Positions 37,903 to 45,806 of a DNA stretch of 56,947 bases are shown here, piece by piece. The notes under the pieces were generated by a model that was not told the DNA's origin, did not search any database, and saw only the letters and a list, made by a program, of their open reading frames with translations. The first letter of the stretch is position 1; every line of letters starts with the position of its first letter. Both the position numbers and the translations under genes were made by a program. The stretch is from Clostridium sp. CF012 (GTDB lineage Bacteria; Bacillota; Clostridia; Clostridiales; Clostridiaceae), in the NCBI RefSeq assembly GCF_018861755.1, contig NZ_JAHLEF010000031.1, positions 1 through 56,947 on the forward strand. The letters are read 5' to 3'.

Positions 37903-38589
37903 TTATTTCACCTCGAATTTATATCCTACTCCCCAAACAGTCTCAATTTGCCAATTCGGGCCTCCTTGAAGCTTTTCTCTTACCCTTTTAACATGCACAT
38001 CCACGGTTCTAGAGTCTCCTGGATAATCATATCCCCAAACCTCGCATAGTAGTTGTTGCCTTGTAAAAACCCTATTTTTATTAAGCGCTAAATAATGTAC
38101 TAATTCAAATTCTTTAGGCGGCATCTTTACCTCTTCACCCTTATAAGTAACATTATAGGAATTAATATCAATTTCTAAATCCTCAAAATTTAAAACTTCT
38201 TTACCACCATTATCTAAGTTGTAACGTCTAAGCACAGCTTTTACTCTTGCAATTATTTCTTTTGGCTCAAAAGGCTTTACTACATAGTCATCCGCTCCTA
38301 GTTCTAACCCTAGCACCTTATCAAAGGTTTCTCCCTTGGCAGTAAGCATAATAACCGGCGTTTCGTGTTCTTTTCTTATCCATTTTAAAACATCTATGCC
38401 ATCAATATAAGGTAACATTATATCCAGTAGCACCAAATCTGGTTTATAGCTTAAAAAAGCTTCCTGTGCAGCCCTGCCATCATGTACTACTTTTGTAGCA
38501 TAGCCTGAACTTTCAAGATACATTTTGATTACCTCAGCAATATTTTTATCATCATCAACTACTAGTATTTTCCCTATAGTTCCTTCCAT
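37903..38589 (-). CDS. OmpR/PhoB-family response regulator
   Basis: 228-aa DNA-binding response regulator. The receiver domain has the acidic pocket VVDDDKN, phosphorylation site D56 (LVLLDIMLP) and conserved T83/K85 (MLTAKGE). The C-terminal winged helix (about 130-228) has LVHYLALNKNRVFTRQQLLC and SRTVDVHVKRVREKL. GGAGGT precedes the ATG. It is the first gene of a regulator-kinase-HtrA operon. Direct repeats of TGTAATAAC upstream could be its own binding sites. Confidence 0.95.
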   Translation of the reverse strand: MEGTIGKILVVDDDKNIAEVIKMYLESSGYATKVVHDGRAAQEAFLSYKPDLVLLDIMLPYIDGIDVLKWIRKEHETPVIMLTAKGETFDKVLGLELGADDYVVKPFEPKEIIARVKAVLRRYNLDNGGKEVLNFEDLEIDINSYNVTYKGEEVKMPPKEFELVHYLALNKNRVFTRQQLLCEVWGYDYPGDSRTVDVHVKRVREKLQGGPNWQIETVWGVGYKFEVK

Positions 38590-38937
38590 ATCTATACCTC
38601 CAAATTATTTTTTCTATATTATTTTCTCTGTTATTTTTCTATTATCATTTTGTAATAACATCTAGCAAATTAATCTTGTTTTTTTGAAAATTGTAATAAC
38701 TAATTTATCTTATCACTAATTTATCATACTTTAATGTCAACTGATTAGTTTTTTTGAAAATGTTACAAATTATTCACTGTTGTTCTTATCTAATTACAGG
38801 TTTTACATGTTTTCTGCTTATATATAGTATAATCATTGTCTAGCTAGTATATAAATAGTATCAAAAAATTTATTTCATAAAAATATTAATTGGCATCAAG
38901 GCCATCCATAAAAATATATGGATATTATAGATTATAA
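38590..38937. other. intergenic region upstream of the two-component operon
   Basis: No gene seen. It holds a candidate promoter and direct repeats: TGTAATAAC at 38651-38659 and 38692-38700, and GTTTTTTTGAAAA at 38678-38690 and 38748-38760. The rest is AT-rich. Confidence 0.5.
38641..38668 (-). promoter_or_regulatory. candidate promoter of the two-component operon
   Basis: TTGCTA at 38663-38668, 16-bp spacer and GATAAT at 38641-38646 on the minus strand. A TGTAATAAC repeat lies inside the spacer. Confidence 0.4.
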
Positions 38938-38984
38938 AAAAATAGTGATGCTCAATTATAAAAATAATTCAGCATCACTATTTT
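38936..38984 (-). terminator. prs transcription terminator
   Basis: AAAATAGTGATGCT and AGCATCACTATTTT form a 14-bp stem extended by AATTAT/ATAATT pairs. The U-run is on the minus strand, just after the prs stop. Confidence 0.9.
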
Positions 38985-38998
38985 AAAATATGTATTTA

Positions 38999-39967
38999 TT
39001 AATTAGAGTCATCCTCGAATAGTTTGCTTACAGAAACATCCTCGTATATTCTCTTTATAGCCTCAGCCAAAATCGGTGCTACGGATAATGTAATTAATTT
39101 ATCACAATGTTTATCCTCTGGCAAGTCAATGGTATTTAGTATTATTAATTGTTTTATTACTGAATCATTTATTCTTTGAATCGCAGGTCCAGATAAAACC
39201 CCATGACTGCAACAAGCGTAAACATCTTTTGCTCCCAGTTTAACTAGTGCATTAGCTCCGTTAGTTATAGTTCCAGCAGTATCTATCATGTCATCCATCA
39301 TAATGCATGTTTTCCCTTTAATATCACCTATAACATTCATAATCTCTGAAACATTTGCCTTTGGTCTTCTCTTATCAATTATAGCTATTGATGCATGCAA
39401 TTTGTCTGCAAATTTTCTTGATCTAGCAACACTTCCAAGATCTGGTGCAACTACAACTACATCATCTCTATCCTTAAATCCATTTTGGATATAATACTTT
39501 GCAAGTATTGGTGTTCCCATTAAGTTATCAACAGGAATATTAAAATATCCTTGTATTTGAGCTGCATGTAAGTCCATAGTAAGTACTCTATCAGCTCCTG
39601 CAGTTGTTATAATATCTGCCACAAGTTTCGCTGTGATTGGATCTCTAGCTTTTGCTTTTCTATCCTGCCTTGCATATCCATAATATGGTATAACTGCAGT
39701 TATCCTTCCTGCTGAAGCCCTCTTAAAGGCATCGATCATAATAAGTAATTCCATTAAGTTGTCATTTACTGGTTCATTGGTTGATTGAACAACAAATACA
39801 TCTGCACCCCTAACAGTTTCGTGAATATTAACAGATATTTCACCATCACTAAAAGTTCCTACTTCTGAATCTCCAACTTTTAGTCCTAGTATTTCAGCTA
39901 TATCTGCAGCTAATTTAGGATTTGAATTACCTGTAAAAATCTTAATGTTTTTGCCATGGTTTATCAT
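38999..39967 (-). CDS. prs: ribose-phosphate pyrophosphokinase (PRPP synthetase)
   Basis: Makes PRPP from ribose-5-phosphate and ATP for nucleotide, His and Trp synthesis. 322 aa. It has an N-terminal [19 protein letters not shown] segment, the active-site [18 protein letters not shown] loop, [15 protein letters not shown], and the PRPP-binding motif [11 protein letters not shown]. It is full length. The ribosome binding site is modest (CAGGA). It closes the conserved purR-spoVG-glmU-prs cluster and has a strong terminator. A copy of the hairpin repeat lies between it and glmU. Confidence 0.97.
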   Translation of the reverse strand: MINHGKNIKIFTGNSNPKLAADIAEILGLKVGDSEVGTFSDGEISVNIHETVRGADVFVVQSTNEPVNDNLMELLIMIDAFKRASAGRITAVIPYYGYARQDRKAKARDPITAKLVADIITTAGADRVLTMDLHAAQIQGYFNIPVDNLMGTPILAKYYIQNGFKDRDDVVVVAPDLGSVARSRKFADKLHASIAIIDKRRPKANVSEIMNVIGDIKGKTCIMMDDMIDTAGTITNGANALVKLGAKDVYACCSHGVLSGPAIQRINDSVIKQLIILNTIDLPEDKHCDKLITLSVAPILAEAIKRIYEDVSVSKLFEDDSN

Positions 39968-40163
39968 ATGTAATCCTGATTTCCAAAATTTTATAAATTA
40001 TATTTGAATGTAATTTATATAAACTTTCATTCCATCCACTAAATAGAAAGGTAGTATCATAAAATTTAACTACTAAATTTAACTTTTTGCATACTCAGTA
40101 GCCTTTATAAATCCATTTTACTACAAAAATCAGTTTAGCACCTCCCTTTATTATTTACTTATT

Positions 40164-40210
40164 AAATCATCACCTGCGGTGTTGAAATATCGTTAGCTAT
40201 TATGCCTTGT
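40164..40210. repeat. dispersed intergenic hairpin repeat, copy 3
   Basis: AAATCATCACCTGCGGTGTT followed by GAAATATCGTTAGC. The small stem is here CACC/GGTG, while copy 1 has CTCC/GGAG, a compensatory change. Located between glmU and prs. Confidence 0.55.
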
Positions 40211-40214
40211 TACC

Positions 40215-41585
40215 TTATTTGATATGTCCTTTTCTCACTACCCAATTTTCAATATTCACCTGTCTTGCTCTAGCTATGGCTAGTGCATTTTTAGGCACCT
40301 CACTTGTAATTGTAGAACCAGCAGCGATGTATGCATTATCATTAACTTTTACAGGTGATACAAGGTTAGTATTACATCCTATAAAAGTATTATTGCCTAT
40401 TATTGTCTTGAATTTTGACTTACCATCATAATTTACAACCACGGTTCCACAGCCAAAATTACAGCCAGTTCCAACCTCAGCGTCACCTATATAAGTAAGA
40501 TGCGATACCTTTGTATTATCTCCAATAGTTGATTTTTTAATTTCAACAAAATCTCCTATTTTTGCATGTTTACCTATATTACTTCCTGGTCTAATGTACG
40601 CATACGGCCCCACACTTGTTCCTTCTCCTACTTGGCTTTCAATTATTACAGAACTTTGAACTGAAACTCCATTTTGAATAATGCTATCAGCAATTCTATT
40701 GTTCTGATAAAGAATACAGTTTTCTTTAATAATTGTGGTGCCTTGTAGTATATTGCCTGGATATATAATAGTATCTTTCCCTATTATAACTTCTGAATCA
40801 ATATAAGCGCTACTTGGATCCATTATTGTAACTCCATTTTCCATATGCATTCTATTTATTCTTGTTCTCATAATTAATTCTGCATCTGCAAGCTCCACTT
40901 TAGAGTTAACAGCAGTAATTTCCTCAATTGGTACATCAAAAGCTCCAATTTTAAACCCTTGACTTTTTAATATACCAATAACATCTGTTAAATAGTATTC
41001 TCTTTGAGCGTTATTATTATTTAATTTATCTAAACTATTAAGTAATTCTTCTATATTAAAGCAATACATTCCTGAATTTATTTCTTGAACTGATAATTCG
41101 CCCTGAGTACAGTCTTTAAATTCAACAATTTTTTCAACATCACCAAATTCGTTCCTAATTATTCTACCATACTTTCCTGGATCCTTCATACTTGAAGTTA
41201 ATATAGTAGCTTTAAAATCTCCCTTTTCATGATAATTCAAGAGTTCTCTTACGGTTTTTTCAGTAATTAGTGGACCATCTCCAACAAATATCGCCACTGT
41301 TCCTTCATGCCCAATTAGAAATTCTTTAGCACACATTACTGCGTGTCCTGTTCCTAACTGTTCTTCTTGAAGGGAGTAATTAATTTTTCTGTTTTCTGTT
41401 GCTTTTTCAACTTTCTCTGCTCTGCTTCCAATTACCACATCAACCATTTCAATATCTGCACTTCTAATAGTGTCAATAACATGATTTATCATTTCTTTAC
41501 CACAAACCTTATGCAGTACCTTAGGAGTATTAGAGTTCATTCTTTTTCCTTCACCTGCAGCTAATATTATAGCGCATTTATACAA
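40215..41585 (-). CDS. glmU: bifunctional UDP-GlcNAc pyrophosphorylase / GlcN-1-P acetyltransferase GlmU
   Basis: Makes UDP-GlcNAc, the precursor of peptidoglycan and teichoic acids. About 456 aa. The N-terminal nucleotidyltransferase domain has [24 protein letters not shown] and IFVGDGPLI. The C-terminal left-handed beta-helix (about 250-456) has the hexapeptide repeats and [35 protein letters not shown]. The start is a TTG at 41585, seven bases after AGAGGTG; this site lies inside the longer ORF and gives the standard N-terminus. It lies downstream of spoVG, as in Bacillus. Confidence 0.96.
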   Translation of the reverse strand: MYKCAIILAAGEGKRMNSNTPKVLHKVCGKEMINHVIDTIRSADIEMVDVVIGSRAEKVEKATENRKINYSLQEEQLGTGHAVMCAKEFLIGHEGTVAIFVGDGPLITEKTVRELLNYHEKGDFKATILTSSMKDPGKYGRIIRNEFGDVEKIVEFKDCTQGELSVQEINSGMYCFNIEELLNSLDKLNNNNAQREYYLTDVIGILKSQGFKIGAFDVPIEEITAVNSKVELADAELIMRTRINRMHMENGVTIMDPSSAYIDSEVIIGKDTIIYPGNILQGTTIIKENCILYQNNRIADSIIQNGVSVQSSVIIESQVGEGTSVGPYAYIRPGSNIGKHAKIGDFVEIKKSTIGDNTKVSHLTYIGDAEVGTGCNFGCGTVVVNYDGKSKFKTIIGNNTFIGCNTNLVSPVKVNDNAYIAAGSTITSEVPKNALAIARARQVNIENWVVRKGHIK

Positions 41586-41730
41586 ATTAAACACCTCTTT
41601 ATACAATAATTCGACACATTAAACCATTTTAATTGCATTATGTTCAATTAAAATACTCTTATATTATATTTTATATTATATTATATTGCAACCGACCTTA
41701 TGGCTTTTTAAATATTTTCTTTCAAAAAAA

Positions 41731-41755
41731 TAAAAAGGGGTTTTCACCCTTTTTA
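41731..41755 (-). terminator. spoVG transcription terminator
   Basis: TAAAAAGGG/CCCTTTTTA stem with a 7-nt loop and a U-run on the minus strand. The stem includes the spoVG stop codon. Confidence 0.85.
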
Positions 41756-42091
41756 TACTTCTGTAATTTCTTCTACTTTTTCTTCTAAGTTTTCCTCTAA
41801 ATTTTCTACTTCTTTTACTACTTTTACAGGCTCTTCACTCTTCACTTTTTCATACTCTTCCAAAATAGCCGTTTGAATCTTTTCCCTTGTTTGAGTATTT
41901 ATTGGGTGAGCTATATCCTTGAATTCTCCATCTGGAGTTTTCCTACTTGGCATAGCAATAAAAAGTCCACTTTGTCCTTCTATAACTTTAATATCATGAA
42001 CAACAAATTCATTATCAAAAGTTATTGATACAATGGCTTTCATTTTCCCCTCTGTAGCTATTTTTCTAATTCTAACGTCTGTAATTTCCAT
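41753..42091 (-). CDS. spoVG: RNA-binding regulator SpoVG
   Basis: Small regulator first known from sporulation and now known to bind nucleic acids. 112 aa. The conserved core (about 1-85) has [58 protein letters not shown] and [12 protein letters not shown]. The C-terminal tail is acidic and glutamate-rich ([18 protein letters not shown]), as in many Clostridium orthologues. The start at 42091 follows GGAGGTGG. The longer TTG-started ORF is rejected because it begins inside that site. It lies between purR and glmU. Confidence 0.97.
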   Translation of the reverse strand: MEITDVRIRKIATEGKMKAIVSITFDNEFVVHDIKVIEGQSGLFIAMPSRKTPDGEFKDIAHPINTQTREKIQTAILEEYEKVKSEEPVKVVKEVENLEENLEEKVEEITEV

Positions 42092-42197
42092 ATACTCCAC
42101 CTCCAAGTTGCATTATATTGCGATATATTTATACTATTTCTCTATAACTTGGTTTATTCCTTCTTAAATTGTAAAAAAATATTAAATCTTTTGAATA

Positions 42198-43019
42198 TTA
42201 TGCTTTTTTAGAGGTTTTTGATGGAATTAGTTGTGATTCGCCTTGTGGGCTTATTCCTTTGAACTGAATAATAGATATATACTCTTCTATTAATTTATGC
42301 CCACTTTCAATATTCTCAATGAAAACTCCAATACCTAAAAGTTCACTTTCAAACTCTTTTAGCAAATTAATTATGCCTCTTGCAGTGCCTCCAGCCTTCA
42401 TAAAGTCATCTATAAAAATACATTTGCTCCCCTTTTTTATAGAGTTTCTTGTAAGAGACATAGTTTGAATTCTATTAGTAGAACCTGATGCATAATTGAT
42501 ACTAACGGTACTTCCTTCAGTAACCTTAGGGTCCCGTCTAACTATAACTAATTGAACCCCTAGCATTTTTGCCACCTCAAAAGCCAGTGGTATCCCTTTA
42601 GTCTCTACAGTTACTACATAGTCTATATGTAGCTCATTAAAAGCAGATGCAAGAATCACTCCTGCTTTATGTACTATTTCTGGATTATACATAATATCAG
42701 TCATATATATAAAGTTTCCTGGTATTACTCTATCCGTATGACTTAAAACCTCACATAACTCCTCTGCAAAGATTCTACTTTCCTCCTGAGATACTCCACA
42801 GATATATTTTACTCCGCCAGCTGCACCTGCAACTGTTTCTACTCTTCCCATGGATAGCGCGCTTAACGTTTCGCGAACAATAACAAGGTCTTCGCTAATT
42901 GTGGATTTAGCTGCATTAAATAACTCTGTAAACTTTTTTAAATTAATTGTCTTATTAGGATTTTCTGTTAATATTTTAGTTATTCCTGTAACTCTTTGAT
43001 TTCTACTATATTTATTCAT
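42198..43019 (-). CDS. purR: purine operon repressor PurR
   Basis: PRPP-responsive repressor of Gram-positive type. 273 aa. The N-terminal winged-helix domain (about 1-75, KYSRNQRVTGITKILTENPN, KSTISEDLVIVRETL) is followed by a phosphoribosyltransferase-like domain with the PRPP motif CIFIDDFMKAGGTA and the loop EGSTVSINYASGS. In Bacillus it represses purine genes when PRPP is low; it may do the same here. AGGTG lies eight bases before the ATG. It is the first gene of the purR-spoVG-glmU-prs block, divergent from murC. Confidence 0.96.
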   Translation of the reverse strand: MNKYSRNQRVTGITKILTENPNKTINLKKFTELFNAAKSTISEDLVIVRETLSALSMGRVETVAGAAGGVKYICGVSQEESRIFAEELCEVLSHTDRVIPGNFIYMTDIMYNPEIVHKAGVILASAFNELHIDYVVTVETKGIPLAFEVAKMLGVQLVIVRRDPKVTEGSTVSINYASGSTNRIQTMSLTRNSIKKGSKCIFIDDFMKAGGTARGIINLLKEFESELLGIGVFIENIESGHKLIEEYISIIQFKGISPQGESQLIPSKTSKKA

Positions 43020-43159
43020 TAATTATCACCTATATCTTTATTTTACGAATTTTATCTAGTAAAATTTTAACTATCATTCGTAATTTTATTGTAAATCTTT
43101 TTAATCATTATTACAATGCTTATCTAACTAATTTCAAAAGATTGTGTTTATTGTTTGCT

Positions 43160-43215
43160 GCTCATCACCTACGGCTCTGCAATATTAATGACTTCAGGCT
43201 TCATATTTTCCTATA
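43160..43215. repeat. dispersed intergenic hairpin repeat, copy 4
   Basis: GCTCATCACCTACGGCTCTG followed by CAATATTAATGACTTCAGGC. Closest to copy 1 in its second half (ATTAA.GACTTCAG). The ACC/GG stem is shorter than in the other copies. Confidence 0.55.
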
Positions 43216-43356
43216 AGCCTCCTAAAAAAAAATTGTTCTATACCTGTGTTGTTTTCGCGTGATCTTGTATATAATTAAGAAGAAGCCTTAAGCACATGAA
43301 AATACACTAGCGCTATGATTTGTTATTTATTTAAATGTGCCTTATGTTTATTAATT

Positions 43357-43365
43357 TGTTATAAT
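43357..43365 (+). promoter_or_regulatory. candidate extended -10 promoter of murC
   Basis: TGTTATAAT (TGN plus TATAAT) about 60 bp upstream of murC on the plus strand. No clear -35 was found. Confidence 0.4.
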
Positions 43366-43425
43366 CAATATTAATGTGACTTACATATACTAAATAAGTG
43401 TAATAATTTTTAAGGAGTTGATATA

Positions 43426-44805
43426 ATGTCTTTTGATTTTATAAGAGATAAAAACAAGAAAGTTCATTTTATAGGAATTGGCGGTATAAGCATGAGTGGC
43501 CTTGCTGAAATACTTATAAAAAACGACTATAAGGTTTCTGGTTCTGACATGCAGTCATCACATATAACAAATAAACTTATTGATAATGGTGCTGAAATTT
43601 CTATAGGTCACAATGGCGATAACATAAAGGATGCAGATTTAGTTGTTTTCACTGCTGCTATTTCCCCTGAAAATCCCGAATACCTTAAAGCTGTGGAGTT
43701 AAATCTGCCTTTAATGGATAGGGCTGAATTTTTAGGTCACATTATGAAGGGTCATAAATATAATGTAGCTGTATCAGGCACACATGGTAAAACTACTACC
43801 ACATCTATGATAGCCCACATTATTTTGAAAGAAAATGTGGACCCTACTATCCTTGTGGGTGGAGAACTGGATGTTATTTCTGGTAATGTTTTAGCTGGAA
43901 ATGGTGACTATTTTATTACGGAAGCTTGTGAATATAAAGCATCATTTTTAAAGTTCTTTCCCTATATAGGAGCAATAACAAATATAGATGCGGATCACCT
44001 AGATTACTATAGAGATATAAATCACATTAAAGAGACTTTTGTAAAATTTATTAATCTTATACCTAAGGAAGGTTATTTAATTGCAAATATAGATGATGAT
44101 AATGTTAAAGAAATTCTCAATAATAATTCTTATAACTGTAATGTACTTACTTATGGGATAAATGAAGGAATGCTTAAGGCCAAAAATATTAGCTATAATA
44201 ATCTCGGCTGTGCAACTTTTGACGTGTATAAAAATGATCATTTACTATTTAAAATAGATCTTAATGTACCAGGACAGCATAATGTTCTAAATGCGCTTGC
44301 AAGTATAGGAACTGCCCTATGCCTTGATTTTACTGAGGACTCAATTACTTCCGGTCTTTCTAATTTTAGGGGTACTCATAGAAGATTTGAGCTAAAGGGA
44401 ACAAAAGATGGCGTAACTGTTATTGACGATTATGCTCATCATCCCACAGAAATTAAAGCATTTTTAAGTGCAGTAAAAAATTATCCTCACAATAAAATTT
44501 ATTGTGTATTTCAACCTCATACTTATTCAAGAACTATAAGCTTATTTGAAGATTTTTCAAATTCTTTTTATGATATGGATAACTTAATACTAGCAGATAT
44601 TTATCCTGCCAGAGAAAAAGATACAGGTGCAATTAGCTCAAACATGCTTGGTGATAGAATAAGAGAAAAAAACATAAATTGCATAAATTTTCATAGTTTT
44701 GATGAAATTTTCAATTATCTTAAAGATAATTTAAAAGATGGTGATGTGCTTCTTACAATGGGTGCAGGAGATGTAGTTAAAATAGGGGAAATGTATTTAA
44801 AGTAA
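43426..44805 (+). CDS. murC: UDP-N-acetylmuramate--L-alanine ligase MurC
   Basis: Adds L-alanine to UDP-MurNAc, the first peptide step of peptidoglycan precursor synthesis. 459 aa. Rossmann motif [20 protein letters not shown] loop [39 protein letters not shown], and [12 protein letters not shown] with C-terminal [15 protein letters not shown] precedes the ATG. This is the first gene on the plus strand after a strand switch. The region just after it begins a separate transcription unit with its own promoter. Confidence 0.97.
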   Translation: MSFDFIRDKNKKVHFIGIGGISMSGLAEILIKNDYKVSGSDMQSSHITNKLIDNGAEISIGHNGDNIKDADLVVFTAAISPENPEYLKAVELNLPLMDRAEFLGHIMKGHKYNVAVSGTHGKTTTTSMIAHIILKENVDPTILVGGELDVISGNVLAGNGDYFITEACEYKASFLKFFPYIGAITNIDADHLDYYRDINHIKETFVKFINLIPKEGYLIANIDDDNVKEILNNNSYNCNVLTYGINEGMLKAKNISYNNLGCATFDVYKNDHLLFKIDLNVPGQHNVLNALASIGTALCLDFTEDSITSGLSNFRGTHRRFELKGTKDGVTVIDDYAHHPTEIKAFLSAVKNYPHNKIYCVFQPHTYSRTISLFEDFSNSFYDMDNLILADIYPAREKDTGAISSNMLGDRIREKNINCINFHSFDEIFNYLKDNLKDGDVLLTMGAGDVVKIGEMYLK

Positions 44806-44832
44806 TTAATTTAATATTTTCCAAATTAAGTA

Positions 44833-44861
44833 TTGACATTCATTAACAAATGAAGTATTCT
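44833..44861 (+). promoter_or_regulatory. promoter with palindromic operator for the small-gene/ABC region
   Basis: TTGACA (44833-44838), 17-bp spacer and TATTCT (44856-44861). The spacer is almost exactly the palindrome TTCATTAACAAATGAA (44839-44854), an ideal place for a repressor site. Confidence 0.65.
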
Positions 44862-44923
44862 TAAAAAGGAATCATTTGAAAAAACTGTTAATAATTTTAA
44901 AATATGAAAAGGAGGTAGTCATC

Positions 44924-45046
44924 ATGATTAATAAAGAAATATATGCTAATGCTAAGGTTTCATTTAGTTTAGTTATAGTCAACAGTATTTTTATGCCTAA
45001 AACTTTATATGGTAGTCCTACCTTAATGGAAATAATCTTTTCATAA
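44924..45046 (+). CDS. 40-aa small protein, possible leader peptide
   Basis: ATG at 44924 lies eight bases after GGAGG and opens a 40-codon frame ending TAA at 45046. It starts MINKEIYANAKVSFSLVIVN and continues SIFMPKTLYGSPTLMEIIFS. It has a short hydrophobic stretch (FSLVIVNSIFM) but no clear signal peptide or leader cleavage motif. It is the first gene after a strong promoter. Two intrinsic terminators follow (45090-45119 and 45177-45204), an order seen in ribosome-mediated attenuators that control antibiotic-responsive ABC genes. Function is not recognised; coding is likely from the ribosome binding site and context. Confidence 0.6.
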   Translation: MINKEIYANAKVSFSLVIVNSIFMPKTLYGSPTLMEIIFS

Positions 45047-45089
45047 TGTTTATCTTTTATTGAAGCATTTTTGTGAAATTATAAACATT

Positions 45090-45119
45090 GGTCATGGGCT
45101 ACTAGCCCATGACCTTTTT
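45090..45119 (+). terminator. intrinsic terminator after the 40-aa ORF
   Basis: GGTCATGGGCT (45090-45100) / AGCCCATGACC (45104-45114), a perfect 11-bp stem with a 3-nt loop and then TTTTT. It lies 44 bp after the small ORF and upstream of the ABC genes, so it could be an attenuator. Confidence 0.92.
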
Positions 45120-45135
45120 ATATGAGTTAATTTAT

Positions 45136-45147
45136 TATGCGCGCATA
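45136..45147. other. 12-bp palindrome in the leader
   Basis: Perfect palindrome TATGCGCGCATA lies between the two terminators. It is GC-rich for this genome. It could be a protein site; there is no other evidence. Confidence 0.35.
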
Positions 45148-45176
45148 TTGATGTAGCATAAGATTAATAAATTTTT

Positions 45177-45204
45177 AAGCCATGGATATTTCCATGGCTT
45201 TTTT
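45177..45204 (+). terminator. second intrinsic terminator in the leader
   Basis: AAGCCATGGA (45177-45186) / TCCATGGCTT (45191-45200) with a 4-nt loop and TTTTTT. It is 58 bp after the first terminator. Confidence 0.9.
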
Positions 45205-45212
45205 CTGTTAAC

Positions 45213-45230
45213 TAATCACATAAGTGATTA
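45213..45230. other. inverted repeat before the first 59-aa gene
   Basis: TAATCAC / GTGATTA around ATAA. It is a hairpin or an operator-sized palindrome 37 bp before the 59-aa gene at 45267. Confidence 0.4.
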
Positions 45231-45266
45231 ATTATAGATTCAAAATAAATTCTAGGAGGAATCATA

Positions 45267-45446
45267 ATGTATAGTTCTACACGTTTAACAAAGCCAAAAT
45301 CTAGTTTAGGAGGGATATTTATGAAATACAGTTTTTTTAAAAAGAGAAAAACTCAATATACTTATTGGGCAAAACCTTTATTCTCAAATACATTTAAATG
45401 TATTAGCGACCTTGATTATTTTATTATTACAAGCAAACACATATAA
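45267..45446 (+). CDS. 59-aa small protein, tandem paralogue 1
   Basis: An ATG at 45267, seven bases after AGGAGG, opens a 59-aa frame starting MYSSTRLTKPKSSLGGIFMK. It resembles the next small protein: LTKxKxSLGGIxMxY near the start, a central KPL, then CIS, YF and a SKHI end. A second ribosome binding site AGGAGG is built into the SLGG codons and precedes an in-frame ATG at 45321, so a 41-aa form may be the real product. It is basic, with an aromatic-rich C-terminus. No family was recognised. It could be an exported peptide of the downstream ABC exporter, or a leader peptide. Confidence 0.65.
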   Translation: MYSSTRLTKPKSSLGGIFMKYSFFKKRKTQYTYWAKPLFSNTFKCISDLDYFIITSKHI

Positions 45447-45492
45447 GCCATCCATTAATACCTAATAAAAATATGAAAGCGAGGCAATTAAA

Positions 45493-45672
45493 ATGTACAA
45501 CGCGAAAGATTTAACAAAATCAAAATTTAGTTTAGGAGGAATCACTATGGGGTATGCTTACTTTAAAAACAGAGATCTACTCAGTCGTTATCGGCGAAAG
45601 CCATTATATTTGTGTAATACCTGTATTAGCAATGACTTGTATTATTTTGTAATACTAAGTAAACACCTCTAA
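45493..45672 (+). CDS. 59-aa small protein, tandem paralogue 2
   Basis: ATG at 45493 (GAGG eight bases upstream), ending TAA at 45672. It starts MYNAKDLTKSKFSLGGITMG, has a central RRKPLYLCNTCIS and ends YYFVILSKHL. Length and the M1, Y2, L7, T8, K9, SLGGI, M19, KPL, CIS, YF and SKH positions match paralogue 1, so the pair arose by duplication and both seem under coding constraint. As in paralogue 1, AGGAGG lies inside the SLGG codons before an in-frame ATG at 45547. Two cysteines (C41, C44) form CxxC here but not in paralogue 1. Function unknown. Confidence 0.65.
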   Translation: MYNAKDLTKSKFSLGGITMGYAYFKNRDLLSRYRRKPLYLCNTCISNDLYYFVILSKHL

Positions 45673-45725
45673 TCGTATCCTTGCGATACTGCTAATTATG
45701 ATTTAATATTATATAAACACTTTAA

Positions 45726-45765
45726 ATATCTTAAGAAATAGATTAATTTCTATTTCTTAAGATAT
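45726..45765 (+). promoter_or_regulatory. 16-bp hairpin directly upstream of the ABC genes
   Basis: ATATCTTAAGAAATAG (45726-45741) and its perfect reverse complement (45750-45765) with an 8-nt loop. No U-run follows, so it is not a simple terminator. It lies 42 bp before the ABC start codon and could be an operator, an RNA switch or an mRNA stabiliser. Confidence 0.6.
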
Positions 45766-45806
45766 ACTAACAAAACTACATGGACCCTGAAGGAGGCGAC
45801 ATTTTA

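Larger units (their letters stand above)
43020..43425. other. divergent intergenic region between purR and murC
   Basis: No gene seen. It holds a hairpin-repeat copy at about 43160-43215 and a candidate extended -10 for murC (43357-43365). No PurR box was recognised with confidence. Confidence 0.5.

Noticed and set aside
41650-41695. Run of TATATTATA elements upstream of glmU as multiple promoters
   Set aside because: Low-complexity AT sequence without matching -35 hexamers.
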